Assembly: GCA_012842935.1 (NCBI GenBank)
Contig: DUSC01000271.1
Span: forward strand, 1 to 45,220
From: Hyphomicrobiales bacterium
GTDB taxonomy: Bacteria; Pseudomonadota; Alphaproteobacteria; Rhizobiales; Rhizobiaceae
Reading direction: 5' to 3'
DNA: 45,220 bases
The notes beneath the pieces are model-generated. The model saw only the letters and a program-made list of their open reading frames with translations. It ran no database searches and was not told the origin of the DNA. This document shows positions 44,487 through 45,220 of this stretch, one piece after another; within the stretch, counting starts at the first letter, position 1; each line of letters begins with the position of its first letter. The translations under genes and the position numbers were made by a program.

Positions 44487-45220
44487 TCAGGAGGCGCCGG
44501 CCACCTTGTTCAGGCAGCACTTCTTGAATTTCTTCCCGCTGCCGCACGGACATGGATCGTTGCGGCCGACGTCCCGGTAGGGATTCTCTGCGATATAGGG
44601 CGCGTCGAAGTCCTCGTCCTTGCCGTCGCTCCACTCGCCCCCACTCCCGGCAGCGCGGCGCCGGGCAGTCTCCGCGCGGAACGCCTCCGAATAGCCGTGC
44701 CAGCTGGAAAGCTCTCCGATCGTGTCGGTGAAAGGCCGGTAGTTCGGGTTCGCCTTCCAGCGGTCCGGATCCGCCCTGGTCGCTGCGAGTTCATGCTCGA
44801 AATCTTCGATCGTGACGTCCGCAACATCCAGGTTCGAGGTCAGCGCCGCATGGTCCGGCAGATGCCGGCGGGCGAATTCGGCCGTCTCGGCGAGGCCGAG
44901 GACCGTGACCGCGCTCACCCAGGACGACCAGCCGAAGTCGGTGGGGTCGAGACCGACGCGCAGGGGATAGTCGGCGAGGAAAAGCTTCGCCTTCTCCTTC
45001 GAGACCTTGCCGGTCAGGACTTGCGCCGTCCATGCCTCGAAGACGGCGCTGCGCACGAAATCGTCGATCTCGAGATCCGCCAGCGCTTCCTCGAGGTCCG
45101 ATGCGCGATCCCCAACGAGCGAGATGAGCACGCTGCCGAGCGTCTCGGTGACGGCATCGCCGAGAAGCCGGTCGATCTCCTCGGTCGGCAGCCTCAGCAC
45201 CCGCATCAGCGGCGCGAAGG
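44487..45220 (-). CDS. DUF1186 protein with C-terminal SEC-C zinc motif, N-terminus beyond the window
   Basis: At least 244 residues are in the window. The C-terminus carries a SEC-C motif, [17 protein letters not shown], which binds zinc and often mediates protein contacts. The upstream part ([31 protein letters not shown] and [20 protein letters not shown]) matches the repeat-like DUF1186 region. The frame stays open past the ATG at 45206 (F-A-P-L before it, as in relatives), so the gene continues outside and the 5' part is missing. Function is unknown. Confidence 0.85.
   Translation of the reverse strand, partial: FAPLMRVLRLPTEEIDRLLGDAVTETLGSVLISLVGDRASDLEEALADLEIDDFVRSAVFEAWTAQVLTGKVSKEKAKLFLADYPLRVGLDPTDFGWSSWVSAVTVLGLAETAEFARRHLPDHAALTSNLDVADVTIEDFEHELAATRADPDRWKANPNYRPFTDTIGELSSWHGYSEAFRAETARRRAAGSGGEWSDGKDEDFDAPYIAENPYRDVGRNDPCPCGSGKKFKKCCLNKVAGAS

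Overview
The window looks like a chromosomal stretch of a high-GC alphaproteobacterium of the order Hyphomicrobiales (Rhizobiales), perhaps near Mesorhizobium or Aminobacter. This rests on GC-rich codon use, ABC importers and SDR/HSL enzymes, a DUF1186/SEC-C protein, a rhizobial-type small secreted protein and a short mosaic palindromic repeat at the left edge. The genus is inference; no rRNA is present. One tRNA is present (Ile, CAU anticodon).

Left block (1-10134): a minus-strand operon reads aldehyde dehydrogenase, SDR, HSL-type esterase, then a branched-chain/aromatic-acid type ABC importer (binding protein, livG, livF, livH, livM). A near-consensus sigma-54 promoter lies upstream at 8123-8138. 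A divergent NtrC-class activator with a XylR/DmpR-type aromatic-sensing domain starts at 8332. The set reads as an inducible module for taking up and oxidising an aromatic or similar compound. The last gene, livM, is cut short by a palindromic repeat at about 36-139.

Middle block (10146-21350): a long-chain chromate transporter (chrA) is preceded by a decayed chrB and a YqaA-type membrane protein. A formyltransferase follows. Then comes a seven-gene minus-strand operon: XRE regulator, hyfB, hyfC, hyfE, hyfF, hyfG and hyfI homologues. Its large subunit carries Ser-207 and Ser-210 where [NiFe] hydrogenases have the first Cys pair, so it is an energy-converting hydrogenase-related (Ehr) complex, not a hydrogenase.

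Right-middle block (21598-29063): a plus-strand peptide importer operon (binding protein, two permeases, fused double ATPase) with an RpiR regulator and a serine hydrolase like 6-aminohexanoate-dimer hydrolase. A palindrome sits in its likely promoter.

Right block (29164-45220): tRNA-Ile(CAU); a SIMPL-domain protein with a strong terminator; small secreted, SnoaL-like and YcgN-like genes; an OmpA-type protein with a long acidic/proline linker; a YqhA membrane protein; an exonuclease-CBS-nucleotidyltransferase fusion; an SDR; a HAD hydrolase; a TetR regulator divergent from an FAD monooxygenase/hydrolase pair with a perfect 16-bp operator-like palindrome; an exported caspase-TPR protein whose signal peptide and protease domain are in different frames (one missing base near 41768); and a DUF1186/SEC-C protein cut by the window edge.
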